In this document: positions 36,791 through 47,086 of the stretch, in pieces
Layout: every line of letters starts with the position of its first letter
How positions within the stretch are numbered: position 1 is the first letter of the stretch
DNA from: Hyphomicrobiales bacterium
GTDB taxonomy: Bacteria; Pseudomonadota; Alphaproteobacteria; Rhizobiales; Beijerinckiaceae
Reading direction: 5' to 3'
Length of the DNA: 64,000 nt
Assembly: GCA_019247605.1 (NCBI GenBank)
Contig: JAFBAS010000188.1
Location: 1-64,000, forward strand
Translations under genes and position numbers: made by a program
The notes under the pieces: model-generated
Databases searched by the model: none
Told to the model about the DNA's origin: nothing
Seen by the model: only the letters and a program-made list of their open reading frames with translations

Positions 36791-38548
36791 ATGGTTGAGC
36801 ATCGGCGCGGGGCTGAGGGCGAATTCGCATCCGGCGAAAGCCGATCCTATAGGGACCGCCCCTGGCTCGCCTCCTACCCTCGGGGCGTTCCGGAAAGGAT
36901 CGATGCCGCAACCCTCGGCACGCTCGTGGGTCTCTTCCGAGAAAGCGTGCGCAGCTTCGCCGAACGCCCGGCTTATGTGAGCTTCGGGAAAAGCGTCAGT
37001 TTCGCCGAGGTCGAGCGCCAGGCCACCGCTTTCGCGGCATGGCTGCGCGCCCAAGGCATCGAGAAGGGCGATCGGGTCGCCCTCATGCTGCCGAACATCC
37101 TGGCTTATCCAGTTGCGATGTTCGGGGCGCATCTTGCGGGCGCAGCCGTCGTCAACGTCAATCCGCTCTACACCCCGGCCGAGCTGATCCATCAGATCAA
37201 TGATTCTGGTGCGCGCCTCATCGTGGCCCTGGAGAACGTTGCCCATACGGTCGCCGAGGCCTTGCCGAGCCTCAGGCTCGACAAGGTGGTGATCGCGACG
37301 ATCGGCGACGTGATGGGGCTGAGGGGCGTGCTCCTCAATCTCGTCGTCCGATATCTGAAGAAGGCGGTGCCTCCCTTCGAGATCCAGCATGCAGCGAGTT
37401 TCTCGGCGGCGCTTCAGCTCGGTGCGACCTTGCCGAAACCTACCGCCGATATCTCGGCGGACGACATCGCCTTCCTGCAATATACGGGGGGCACGACCGG
37501 CACGTCGAAGGCCGCGGTGCTTCTGCATCGCAACGTCCTCGCCAATGTGGAGCAGATCACTGCCTGGTTTCGGCCGGAGACCGATCCGTCGGTACGGCAG
37601 GTGATGATCGCGGCGCTGCCGCTTTATCACATCTACGCGCTCACTTGTAATTGCCTCTACATGATGCGCATCGGCGGATGCGCCGTGCTGATCGCCAATC
37701 CGCGCGACATCAAAGGCTTCGTCGCAACCTTGCGCAAGACGCGCTTCACCGTGATCACCGGGGTCAACACGCTCTACAATGCGCTCGTCCAGGCGGCCGA
37801 TATCGACAAGGTCGATTTCTCCCATCTCGTGATCAGCAGCGCCGGCGGCATGGCGGTGCAAGAAGCGGTGGCGGCGAAATGGAAGGCGCTTACCGGCAGC
37901 ATCATCTCGGAAGGCTACGGTTTGTCCGAGACCTCGCCGGTCGTGACCGCCAATCGCGGCAGGCCCGAGGTTTTTTCCGGAAATATCGGCATGCCCGTGC
38001 CGTCGACCGAAGTGTCGCTGCGCGCACCGGAGAATGGGGCGGAGGTACCGGTCGGCTCGCCCGGTGAATTATGCGTGCGCGGCCCTCAGGTGATGCAGGG
38101 CTACTGGCGGGCGCCGAACGCCACCGCTGCCGCCTTCTATCCGGATGGTTTCTTTCGCACCGGCGACGTCGCGACCATGTCGCCGGACGGTCAGTTCCGG
38201 ATCGTCGATCGCATCAAGGACATGATCTCCGTCTCGGGGTTGAAGGTCACGCCGAACGAGGTCGAAGCTGTGATCGCGAGCCACCCCGAGGTGGTCGAGA
38301 CCGCCGTCATCGGCCTGCCCGATGCTCATTCAGGAGAGGGCGTGACAGCCTATGTGGTGAGCCGCTCGCCCGATCTCACCGAAGACGTGGTGCGCGCCTG
38401 GTGCCGCGAACGTCTCGCGGCCTACAAGGTGCCGAGGCACGTCACGTTTCGGGAGAACCTGCCGAAGAGCAATGTGGGCAAGGTTTTGCGCCGCGCGCTG
38501 CGCGACGAAGCGCTCGAGGCGATGAACCCCGCGCGGCGCGCAGGTTGA
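36791..38548 (+). CDS. fadD: Long-chain acyl-CoA synthetase
   Basis: RPWLASYPRGVPERID; LQYTGGTTGTSKAAVLLHRN; GYGLSETSPVV; RTGDVATMSPDGQFRIVDRIKDMISVSGLKV. Confidence 0.92.
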   Translation: MVEHRRGAEGEFASGESRSYRDRPWLASYPRGVPERIDAATLGTLVGLFRESVRSFAERPAYVSFGKSVSFAEVERQATAFAAWLRAQGIEKGDRVALMLPNILAYPVAMFGAHLAGAAVVNVNPLYTPAELIHQINDSGARLIVALENVAHTVAEALPSLRLDKVVIATIGDVMGLRGVLLNLVVRYLKKAVPPFEIQHAASFSAALQLGATLPKPTADISADDIAFLQYTGGTTGTSKAAVLLHRNVLANVEQITAWFRPETDPSVRQVMIAALPLYHIYALTCNCLYMMRIGGCAVLIANPRDIKGFVATLRKTRFTVITGVNTLYNALVQAADIDKVDFSHLVISSAGGMAVQEAVAAKWKALTGSIISEGYGLSETSPVVTANRGRPEVFSGNIGMPVPSTEVSLRAPENGAEVPVGSPGELCVRGPQVMQGYWRAPNATAAAFYPDGFFRTGDVATMSPDGQFRIVDRIKDMISVSGLKVTPNEVEAVIASHPEVVETAVIGLPDAHSGEGVTAYVVSRSPDLTEDVVRAWCRERLAAYKVPRHVTFRENLPKSNVGKVLRRALRDEALEAMNPARRAG

Positions 38549-38570
38549 GGGGTCACGAGCGGTGCTGGCC

Positions 38571-39057
38571 TCAGGCCCGCAGCTTCTCGGCCGAGGTCTC
38601 GCGCGCGAGCGCGATCGTCGGTAATCCCAAAACATAGATGAGCGAAACAATCGCGATCGCGCGCGGGTAGCCGCCTCCCACTGTCGCGACCAAAAGGCCG
38701 ACCAGGCTTGGTCCCACCGCACCGAGGAGCCGGCCGGCGCTGAACGCGAAACCGGAGCCGAGGCCCCGCAATGCGGAAGGGAAAAGCTCAGGCAACCAGA
38801 TCGTGTAGAGCGCGAAGACCCCGTTGGTGAAAAAGCCGAGCACGGGCAGAAAGGCGAAAAGCAGGCCGATGCCGCTCAGTGCCGGCACGATGAGGTCCGT
38901 GAGCGCCGCCACGAGCACGAACCCGTAGAGCCCGGCGTCGAAACCGTCGAGCATCCCGCCCGACCACGTGGACCAGAACACCCGTGGGCGAGGCCATGGG
39001 AGGCGACGCCGACAGCGGGGCATCACCGGGAATGACGGCGGCAGCAGGCTCGGTCAC
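38571..39057 (-). pseudogene. MFS transporter remnant, frameshifted and internally shortened
   Basis: VTEPAAAVIPGDAPLSASPPMASPTG in one frame, then STWSGGMLDGFDAGLYGFVLVAAL joined directly to TDLIVPALSGIGLLFAFLPVLGFFTNGVFALYTIWLPELFPSALRGLGSGFAFSAGRLLGAVGP in another. Confidence 0.75.
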
Positions 39058-39298
39058 GGGCGGTCCTCCGTCGCGCGCTCTTCGGCGGCTTCGCAATCGA
39101 ACTTTACCTTGCGTCTCGAGCTTCAGAAACCACGAACGCGTGATCGCTGGATTCTAGGCGAGCCGACCCGCCCCGCACGACCTTGTGATGATGGTTCCTG
39201 GCCGTGCCGCGATATGTCGCTCGAGGCGTCGATTCGCCGACGCTTTGGACGGGCGGGTTTTCTGTCGCCTGATCGTCTTCCCGCAACAGAGGACCGCG

Positions 39299-39820
39299 AT
39301 GGATATCGACGTTTCCGGTTGGCAAGGGCCGCAGGGGCCGCGCCCCGGCAAAAGTTCGAGCTTGGCCAAAATCTCGCGGGTCGCGAAAACGCCGGAGCTC
39401 GCCAAAGCGCCGGACCTCACCAAGGCGCCCGCCTCCTTGTTGTTCGTTGCGACCGATCTCCTGGCGCGCGCCTTCGCGGAAAGGATCGGCCGGCACAACG
39501 ACCTTACGCTTCCCGAATGGCGCTGCATGATGGTGCTCGCGCGAAGGCCCGGCCTGGCGAATATCGAGGTCGCCGAAGCAAGCGGCCTCGATGTCATGAT
39601 GGTCAGCCGAGCTTTGCGTCGGCTCGCGCAGCATGGGCATCTCGAGCGGCGCTCCGATATTTCCGACAAGCGGCGCATCACGGCGAGCCTCACGGCGAGA
39701 GGGCTCGATCTTTACCGCAACGTGGCGGCGAACGCCGAGCGCCTCTTAGCGGCTTTGAACGCGCAAGATCGCGTTCGGCTCGGCCGTTATCTCAAGGCGA
39801 TCGGCGAAAGCTTGCGCTGA
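39299..39820 (+). CDS. MarR-family transcriptional regulator
   Basis: LTLPEWRCMMVLARRPGLANIEVAEASGLDVMMVSRALRRLAQHGHLERRSDISDKRRITASLTARGLDL. Confidence 0.88.
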   Translation: MDIDVSGWQGPQGPRPGKSSSLAKISRVAKTPELAKAPDLTKAPASLLFVATDLLARAFAERIGRHNDLTLPEWRCMMVLARRPGLANIEVAEASGLDVMMVSRALRRLAQHGHLERRSDISDKRRITASLTARGLDLYRNVAANAERLLAALNAQDRVRLGRYLKAIGESLR

Positions 39821-39964
39821 GGCCGAACCGCGCGCAGTCGCATCCCTGCCGACCGCGACGGTGAAAGGGGCGTGTGAGGCGCGCAGGATGCGCGGCAAGG
39901 CTCGCACCTTCGTCGCTTGCGCCGAACGCTGGACGGTCTGTTGACCACGCCCCTCAACGTAGCC

Positions 39965-40018
39965 TAGAGCTTCCTCCGCAAAAGTGGGAACCGGCTTACT
40001 CGAAAAAGATCATGCTCG
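39965..40018. repeat. Rhizobiales-type dispersed intergenic repeat (reverse: GAGCATGATCTTTTTCGAGTAAGCCGGTTCCCACTTTTGCGG)
   Basis: Sequence TAGAGCTTCCTCCGCAAAAGTGGGAACCGGCTTACTCGAAAAAGATCATGCTCGA resembles a short repeat commonly seen between genes in this group; identified by memory only. Confidence 0.5.
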
Positions 40019-40073
40019 ATCAATAAAGTAGAGCGTGAAGACGAGGCCGGCCACAAGGGTCCGCCGCATGTTG

Positions 40074-42722
40074 ATGTCAGAGCGCTACAACACCCGCGAG
40101 TCCGAGCGGAAATGGCAGGCCGCGTGGCAAAGCGAGGGCGTGTTCGAGACGAGGAACGACGACCCGCGTCCGACCTATTACGTGCTCGAGATGTTTCCCT
40201 ACCCGTCCGGTCGCATCCATATGGGGCATGTTCGCAACTACGCCATGGGCGACGTCGTGGCGCGCTACAAACGCGCCAAAGGCTTCAACGTCCTTCATCC
40301 GATGGGCTGGGATGCTTTCGGGCTCCCGGCCGAGAATGCGGCGATGGAGCGCAAGGTCCACCCAAAGGAATGGACCTATGCGAATATCGCGGCGATGCGC
40401 GCGCAACTCCAATCCATGGGACTTTCGCTCGACTGGTCGCGCGAGCTCGCCACTTGCGACCCCGATTATTACAAGCAGCAGCAACGGCTTTTCCTCGATT
40501 TTCTCGCCGCCGGCCTCGCCGACCGCAAGACCGCCAAGGTGAATTGGGACCCTGTGGACCAGACGGTCCTCGCCAACGAGCAGGTCGTCGACGGGCTCGG
40601 CTGGCGCTCGGGAGCGCCTGTCGAGCAGCGCGAGCTGACGCAGTGGTTCTTCAAGGTTTCGACCTACGCGCCGCAACTTCTGGAGGCGCTCGACGGGCTC
40701 GACCGCTGGCCCGACAAGGTGCGCTTGATGCAACGAAATTGGATCGGGCGCTCCGAAGGGCTCGCGATCCGTTTCGCCCTCGACGCGGCGAGCGCGCGCG
40801 AGGTTGCGAGCCTCATCGGCGTGAACGAGCTCGAAATCTACACGACGCGTGCCGACACCTTGTTCGGCGCGAAATTCATGGCGGTCTCGCCCGATCATCC
40901 GCTCGCCACCCGCCTCGCAAAAAACGATTCCGGGCTTGCGGCGTTCATCGACGAATGCCACCGGATGGGCACCGCGCAGGAAGCGATCGATCGCGCCGAG
41001 AAGAAGGGCTACGACACCAAAATACGCGCCGTCCATCCTTTCGACGACAAATGGACGCTGCCCGTATACGTGGCCAATTTCGTGCTCATGGATTACGGCA
41101 CGGGCGCGATCTTCGGTTGTCCGGCCCATGATCAGCGCGACCTCGATTTCGTGCGCAGCGTCGGGCTCGATGCCACGCCGGTCGTTTGTCCGCCCGACGT
41201 CGATCCCGACACCTTCGTGATCGGCGACACGGCTTTTCTCGAGGACGGCGTCATCATCAACTCGCGTTTCCTCGACGGCATGACGGTGCCGCAGGCGAAA
41301 GAGGAAGTGGCCAGGCGCCTCGAGAAAGAGATGCGGCATGGTCGTCCGATCGCGGTTCGCAAGGTGAATTTTCGCCTTCGCGACTGGGGAATTTCGCGCC
41401 AACGGTATTGGGGCTGCCCGATCCCGGTCATCCATTGCGACCGATGCGGTGTCGTTCCGGTTCCGGTCTGCGAGCTTCCCGTGCGCTTGCCGGACGATGT
41501 CGCCTTCGATCGGCCCGGCAATCCGCTCGATCGTCATCCGACCTGGAAGCACGTCGCTTGCCCCAAATGCGGCAAGCCGGCGCGGCGCGAGACGGACACG
41601 ATGGACACCTTCGTCGATTCGTCCTGGTATTTCGTGCGCTTCACCGATCCTTGGATCGATCGGCCGACGAACGCCGCTGCGGCGAAATGGATGCCGGTCG
41701 ACCAGTATATCGGGGGCATCGAGCATGCGATCCTGCACCTCCTCTATTCGCGCTTTTTCATGCGGGCGATGCGCAAGACGGGACATGTCGCCATCGAGGA
41801 GCCCTTCACCGGCCTTTTCACCCAGGGCATGGTGGTACATGAGACCTATCGGGCAAAGGACGGCTCCTGGGTGAGCCCCGCGGAGGTCACGATCACGAGT
41901 GAAGCGGGCGGCCGTCACGCCGTGCATGCGACCACGCGCGAGCCGGTCGCCATCGGCTCGATCGAGAAGATGTCGAAGTCCAAGCGCAACACGGTCGACC
42001 CGGACGACATCATCGAGACCTACGGTGCCGACACGATCCGCCTGTTCATGCTTTCCGATTCGCCACCCGAGCGTGATGTCATCTGGAACGAGGAAGGCGT
42101 GCAGGGCGCGGCACGCTTCATCCAGCGCCTGTGGCGGCTCCTGAGAGACGCGAAATCCATGATGGGAAGCGGCGCTCCCTCACCGAATGGTGAGGCGCTC
42201 GCCTATTCGCCCCCGGCGCTTGCGATCCGCAAAGCCGCGCATCGCACGCTCGCGCGGGTGGAAAACGATATCGAGCATTTGCGCTTCAATGTCTGCATCG
42301 CCCATATTCGCGAGCTCGCGAACACGCTCCAGGGCGCGTTGTCGGAACTCGACGAGGACGAGGCGCGCGCGCCCGATGTCGTCGCGGCGCTCACGGAAGC
42401 CATGCGCATTCTCGTTGCCATCACGGCCCCCATGGCGCCTCATCTCGCCGAGGAATGTTGGCAGGCGCTCGGCGCCACGGACCTCATCGCGCGTTCCGCT
42501 TGGCCGCAGGTCGACCGCAGCCTGCTTACCGACGCCACCATCACCTTGCCGGTTCAGGTCAACGGCAAGAAGCGCGCCGATGTCACCGTGCCGCGAGAAG
42601 CCGATTGCGCGGCGATCAAGGACGCCGTGCTTTCACTCGACGCGGTGAAGCGCGCCATGGAAGGCCGCGCCTTGCGCAAATTCATTCTGGTCCCCGGAAG
42701 GATCGTCAATGTGGTCATTTGA
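40074..42722 (+). CDS. leuS: Leucyl-tRNA synthetase
   Basis: [51 protein letters not shown]. Confidence 0.97.
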   Translation: MSERYNTRESERKWQAAWQSEGVFETRNDDPRPTYYVLEMFPYPSGRIHMGHVRNYAMGDVVARYKRAKGFNVLHPMGWDAFGLPAENAAMERKVHPKEWTYANIAAMRAQLQSMGLSLDWSRELATCDPDYYKQQQRLFLDFLAAGLADRKTAKVNWDPVDQTVLANEQVVDGLGWRSGAPVEQRELTQWFFKVSTYAPQLLEALDGLDRWPDKVRLMQRNWIGRSEGLAIRFALDAASAREVASLIGVNELEIYTTRADTLFGAKFMAVSPDHPLATRLAKNDSGLAAFIDECHRMGTAQEAIDRAEKKGYDTKIRAVHPFDDKWTLPVYVANFVLMDYGTGAIFGCPAHDQRDLDFVRSVGLDATPVVCPPDVDPDTFVIGDTAFLEDGVIINSRFLDGMTVPQAKEEVARRLEKEMRHGRPIAVRKVNFRLRDWGISRQRYWGCPIPVIHCDRCGVVPVPVCELPVRLPDDVAFDRPGNPLDRHPTWKHVACPKCGKPARRETDTMDTFVDSSWYFVRFTDPWIDRPTNAAAAKWMPVDQYIGGIEHAILHLLYSRFFMRAMRKTGHVAIEEPFTGLFTQGMVVHETYRAKDGSWVSPAEVTITSEAGGRHAVHATTREPVAIGSIEKMSKSKRNTVDPDDIIETYGADTIRLFMLSDSPPERDVIWNEEGVQGAARFIQRLWRLLRDAKSMMGSGAPSPNGEALAYSPPALAIRKAAHRTLARVENDIEHLRFNVCIAHIRELANTLQGALSELDEDEARAPDVVAALTEAMRILVAITAPMAPHLAEECWQALGATDLIARSAWPQVDRSLLTDATITLPVQVNGKKRADVTVPREADCAAIKDAVLSLDAVKRAMEGRALRKFILVPGRIVNVVI

Positions 42723-43224
42723 TCGGCTTTGCCGCGGCCGGTTCCGGCCCGCGCTCGCGAGCGCGCTTGCGCTCGCGCTTTCGGGCTGCATCCATCCGAT
42801 GTACGGATCAAATGGCGTCAACACCCAGCTCGCGCAAATCGAGGTCACGCCCATTCCCGACCGCGTCGGTCACTACCTCGCCGAGGAGCTCAAATTCGAG
42901 ACGAACGGGAGCGGGACGGATCCCGCGCCCAGATATCGGCTCAACATCACGACACAGGAGTCGCTTGGCGGGCTCATCACCAATCTCCATTCCTTGACGT
43001 CGGATGCGGCCTCTTTGACGGTCACGGCGAATTATTCCCTTGTCGAGATCGAAACCGGCAAGGAGGTCACGAAGGGGAGCCTCTCATCAACCGCGTCCTA
43101 TGACCGATCCCAGCAACGCTTTGCCAATGTCCGGGCCGCCCGCGATGCGGAGATCAGAGCAGCGACAGTGCTCGCCGATCAGCTCAGGACGCGCATCGGC
43201 ATCTCTCTCCTCAATCAGAAGTAG
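42709..43224 (+). CDS. lptE: LPS assembly lipoprotein LptE
   Basis: [18 protein letters not shown] lipobox; between leuS and holA as is usual. Confidence 0.85.
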   Translation: MWSFDRLCRGRFRPALASALALALSGCIHPMYGSNGVNTQLAQIEVTPIPDRVGHYLAEELKFETNGSGTDPAPRYRLNITTQESLGGLITNLHSLTSDAASLTVTANYSLVEIETGKEVTKGSLSSTASYDRSQQRFANVRAARDAEIRAATVLADQLRTRIGISLLNQK

Positions 43225-43241
43225 GAGGAGCCAAGAGCGGC

Positions 43242-44270
43242 ATGGTCGCGGTCAAGCCGGCGGAAGCTGAGAGCTTTCTTCGGCGACTGCCGAAGACGGT
43301 CGAGCTCGTTCTTTTCCATGGTCCGGATGCGGGCCTCGTCGAGGAACGTTGTCGCGTCGCCCTTGCCAGCGCAGTGACCGATCCGAACGACCCCTTCCAG
43401 CTCGTGCGGCTTTCGAGCGAGCAGCTTGCCGCCGATCCCGAACGCCTCATGGAAGAAGCCTCCGCGATCGGCATGTTCGGGCCGCGCAAGGCGATCTGGG
43501 TGCAGGCTCTCGACAAAGCGATTGAGCGCAGCGTCAAGCCTCTTCTTGACGGCCCGCCCTTCGAGAACCTCGTGGTGATACAGGCCGGAGATCTGGCCAA
43601 GCAATCGGCATTGCGGGCCTTGTGCGAACGCTCCCCGCGCGCCGCTTCTATCGCCTGCTATGCGGGCGGCGAGCGCGAGAACGCGGCGCTCATCGATGAG
43701 ATGCTCCGCGAAGCCGACCTCACTATCGAGCCGGGCGCGAAGCGCGATCTCTTGGGAGCGCTTGGGCCGGACCGACGCCAGTCGCGCGCGGAGATCGAGA
43801 AGCTCGCCCTTTACAAGCTCGGAGAGAAGCGGGTGACGAGCGAGGACGTGGCGAGGCTCATCGTTGACGCCAACGAAGTGGCGATGAACGGCGTCGTCGA
43901 TGCGGCGTTCGCGGGCGACTATGGCGGCCTCGATCGGGAATTGTCGCGCGCTTTCGCCGAGAGGCTCAGCCCCGATCCGATTCTCGGCGCGGCCATGCGA
44001 CATGTCTTCTCGCTCGCGGAAGGCCGCGCCAAGATCGAGGCGGGCGCGAGCGCGACCGAGGTCGCCAAGGAGATGCGCCTCTTCTGGAAACGCGAGGCCG
44101 CGGTGACGCGCCAGCTTTCCGGCTGGAGCTCGGCTGCACTCGCCGGGGCGCTCGGCGATCTTCAAGCTGCTGTGCGACGCATTCGCCGCTCACCGCTCGC
44201 CGCCGAGTCGGTGGCGCGCATGGCTTTTTGGCGCATCGCGCGCCATGCGCGCGCTGCCCAGTCGAAATAA
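43242..44270 (+). CDS. holA: DNA polymerase III subunit delta
   Basis: VELVLFHGPDAGLVEERCRVAL; synteny with lptE. Confidence 0.92.
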   Translation: MVAVKPAEAESFLRRLPKTVELVLFHGPDAGLVEERCRVALASAVTDPNDPFQLVRLSSEQLAADPERLMEEASAIGMFGPRKAIWVQALDKAIERSVKPLLDGPPFENLVVIQAGDLAKQSALRALCERSPRAASIACYAGGERENAALIDEMLREADLTIEPGAKRDLLGALGPDRRQSRAEIEKLALYKLGEKRVTSEDVARLIVDANEVAMNGVVDAAFAGDYGGLDRELSRAFAERLSPDPILGAAMRHVFSLAEGRAKIEAGASATEVAKEMRLFWKREAAVTRQLSGWSSAALAGALGDLQAAVRRIRRSPLAAESVARMAFWRIARHARAAQSK

Positions 44271-44490
44271 TGAGGCGACGCATATGCATATCGGCACACC
44301 GGGTCGACGTACCGCTCTTGCGACTGCAACGAACAGGTTTTTAATCTCGCCGACCGCAGAAGGAGCAAGGCTTGCGGCGAATGAGCCCCCGGCAATCGTA
44401 GAAAGCGATCAAGCGCGTCGTTGGAAATAGTTTCCATTTTTTCGTCGCTTTATTTTGGGGCATTGGAGTGACGAATGCATCGTGGAAGGC

Positions 44491-45369
44491 TCAATGTCCG
44501 GCGAGACTTCTACACAGGGCGTCGAGCTGCTCGAGAGTTCGATAGCGGACGCGCAATTCGCCGCCACCGGCGCCGTGCCGAATGGACACCGGCAAGCCGA
44601 GGCTTTCCTCGAGGCTGCGCTCGAGCGCCGCGATATCGGCACTTGCGGGCTGCGCCTGCGTGCTTGTTTCACGCCGCCGGCGGGACTTCGCCTCGTTTTG
44701 CGAGATCGCCTCGGTGTCGCGAACGCTGAGGCCTTGCGCGATGACCCGTCTTGCGGCCGCCGAGGGATCATCGACATTGAGCAGGGCCCGGCCATGACCA
44801 GCGGAGAGGCGGCCTTCCACCAAGGTTTTCTTTACATCGTCAGGAAGCTTCAGTAATCGTAAAGTATTCGTTATGTGACTTCGGCTTTTACCCAAAGAAT
44901 TTGCCAGTTCCGCTTGTGTATAACCATACTCGTCGATGAGACTTTGATAACCGCTTGCCTCCTCGATTGCGTTGAGATCTTCGCGCTGGACGTTCTCGAT
45001 GATCGCGAATTCGAGCGAGGCCCGATCATCGACATCGATGAGGACGATCGGGATATCCGAGAGCCCGGCACGCTGCGCCGCCCGCCAGCGTCGTTCGCCC
45101 GCCACGATCTCAAAAGGCGTCGACTTCCCCGCGACCCGGCGAACGACGACGGGTTGCAGCAGGCCTTTGCCGCGGATCGAGGCGGCGAGCTCGTCAAGCT
45201 CGGCGTCGGGGAAGTTCCGCCGCGGATTGCGTGGGTTCGGTCGAATTTGCTCGAGCGCCGCGCGGCGAGGCGAGGAATCCCCTCGAGCAGGAGCCGCCTC
45301 GGCTCCAACCTCCCCGATGAGCGCCGCAAGCCCTCGTCCTAACCGTGAACGTTGCGCTTCCTCGGCCAT
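44491..45369 (-). CDS. parB: Chromosome partitioning protein ParB
   Basis: LGRGLAALIGE; IVAGERRWRAAQRAGLSDIPIVLIDVDD; HTH YTQAELANSLGKSRSHITNTLRLLKLP. Confidence 0.97.
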   Translation of the reverse strand: MAEEAQRSRLGRGLAALIGEVGAEAAPARGDSSPRRAALEQIRPNPRNPRRNFPDAELDELAASIRGKGLLQPVVVRRVAGKSTPFEIVAGERRWRAAQRAGLSDIPIVLIDVDDRASLEFAIIENVQREDLNAIEEASGYQSLIDEYGYTQAELANSLGKSRSHITNTLRLLKLPDDVKKTLVEGRLSAGHGRALLNVDDPSAAARRVIAQGLSVRDTEAISQNEAKSRRRRETSTQAQPASADIAALERSLEESLGLPVSIRHGAGGGELRVRYRTLEQLDALCRSLAGH

Positions 45370-45473
45370 GGATCTCTCTCGTTAAGTAAGCCAACCAATC
45401 AGTATAAAGCGCCGGCTACGTGGTTTTCGAAGGAGGCTATTGAGTTTGCGTTGCTGAATGTTCGCCGGTTTGA

Positions 45474-46307
45474 TCACGAGAGCGCCGCGAAATCGCGCGC
45501 ATGTTCGCTACGTTCCCGCTGGATCAACTCGGATGCCAATTTCAGGTAGGCTTGGCTTCCCGTACATTTCAAATCGTAGAGCAAGGCCGGCTTGCCGTAA
45601 GACGGAGCTTCGGACAGCCTCACATTGCGAGGAATAATGGTTTCGTAGACTTTCGTGCCCATGAATTCGCGAACGTCCGCAACCACTTGACCGGAAAGCT
45701 TGTTACGCGGATCGAACATGGTGAGCACGATCCCTTGAATGACGAGCGCGGGATTCAGGGTCGAGCGCACTTGTTCGACGGTTTTCAGCAACTGGCTCAA
45801 GCCCTCGAGCGCAAAGAATTCGCATTGCAGGGGAACCACGACCGCATGCGCCGCCGTGAGCGCATTGATGGTGAGGAGATTGAGGGACGGGGGGCAGTCG
45901 ATGAGCACATAGCTAAACCGTCGGGCGGATCCCCCCGATGCGAGCTCCTGAAGGGCCTTTTTCAACTTCACGGCCCGCTCGGGATCTTGCGAAATTTCAA
46001 GCTCCACCCCCAGGAGATCGAGTGTCGAGGGAGCCAGCGCGAGACGAGGGACGCTCGTGTCGATGATTGCGTCTCCCAGCGGCGCGCGCCCTGTCAGCAC
46101 ATCGGCGGTGGATACACGCCGGCTGCGATGCTCGATTCCCAACCCCGTGGACGCGTTGCCCTGCGGATCGAGATCGATGAGCAGCACCTCTTCACCGATC
46201 GCGGCGAGCGCCGTGCCGAGATTGATCGCGGTGGTCGTCTTTCCGACGCCGCCTTTCTGATTGGCGACCGTCAGGATGCGCGCAGGAAGCGGGTCATCGA
46301 GGCTCAT
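45474..46307 (-). CDS. parA: Chromosome partitioning ATPase ParA
   Basis: ILTVANQKGGVGKTTTAINLGTALAAIGEEVLLIDLDPQGNASTGLG. Confidence 0.97.
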   Translation of the reverse strand: MSLDDPLPARILTVANQKGGVGKTTTAINLGTALAAIGEEVLLIDLDPQGNASTGLGIEHRSRRVSTADVLTGRAPLGDAIIDTSVPRLALAPSTLDLLGVELEISQDPERAVKLKKALQELASGGSARRFSYVLIDCPPSLNLLTINALTAAHAVVVPLQCEFFALEGLSQLLKTVEQVRSTLNPALVIQGIVLTMFDPRNKLSGQVVADVREFMGTKVYETIIPRNVRLSEAPSYGKPALLYDLKCTGSQAYLKLASELIQRERSEHARDFAALS

Positions 46308-47086
46308 TTCCGGTTCCCCAAAATTGCCGGTGGACGCTTTTGGCGCCGCAAATTCCAAAGAACGAGAATTCGGCCCTTCTCGTCAGTTTTGCTCGGCAGG
46401 GTTCGGCTCTCGAAATCGAATAGTTCCGAAGCTTCCCTCACCTCGGAGCTTAGCGTCTCACCTTTCGGAAAGAAACCTTCCGCGCCGGTTGTCAACAAAG
46501 GTTCGGCGAGATCGAGCAGCCTTGGGAGAGGAGCAAGGGCCCGCGCCGTGACTGCCGTCACCTCTCCCGCAAGCTCGGGGAGCACTTCTTCCGCCCGGCG
46601 CCCATGTACTCGAGCCGGCGCACCCGTAACCCGCGCGGCTTCTCGCAAGAAGCTCGCCTTGCGCTGATCGCTCTCGATCAGGTGGAACCGCGCCTGGCTT
46701 GCGTCCTGCGCAGCAAGTATGGCCAGCACGAGGCCCGGAAAGCCCCCGCCCGAGCCGACGTCCGCGATGCTTGTGTGACGAGCCAAAAGTGACGCAATTT
46801 GCGCGCTGTCCAGAATATGTCGGGTCCAAAGGCTGGGCAATGTCGAAGGCGCAACGAGGTTCAAGGCGCTCTGCCATCTCAGAAGAAGATCCACATAGAC
46901 GCCGAGACGTTCGATTGTTTCACGTGAAACCTCGAGCTCAGGGATCGCTTTTTTACGATCGTCCCCCAAAGAGGCGGCAAAACGATCGCCCACCATCTGC
47001 GTAGCGTTGAAATCTTCGTTCGGAGCGGATTTGAGCTTCGCTCGGCTGTCTTCTGCTCGCTTAGATGAGGGCGAGCGGCGCCGCAT
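46304..47086 (-). CDS. rsmG: 16S rRNA (guanine527-N7)-methyltransferase
   Basis: ALNLVAPSTLPSLWTRHILDSAQIASLL; IADVGSGGGFPGLVLAI. Confidence 0.94.
   Translation of the reverse strand: MRRRSPSSKRAEDSRAKLKSAPNEDFNATQMVGDRFAASLGDDRKKAIPELEVSRETIERLGVYVDLLLRWQSALNLVAPSTLPSLWTRHILDSAQIASLLARHTSIADVGSGGGFPGLVLAILAAQDASQARFHLIESDQRKASFLREAARVTGAPARVHGRRAEEVLPELAGEVTAVTARALAPLPRLLDLAEPLLTTGAEGFFPKGETLSSEVREASELFDFESRTLPSKTDEKGRILVLWNLRRQKRPPAILGNRK
46916..46931. promoter_or_regulatory. parS-like site (15/16), inside rsmG
   Basis: TGTTTCACGTGAAACC vs consensus TGTTTCACGTGAAACA. Confidence 0.88.

Noticed and set aside
40077-41927. 616-aa ORF antisense to leuS
   Set aside because: Shadow of leuS codon bias; Arg/His/Gly-rich with no motif
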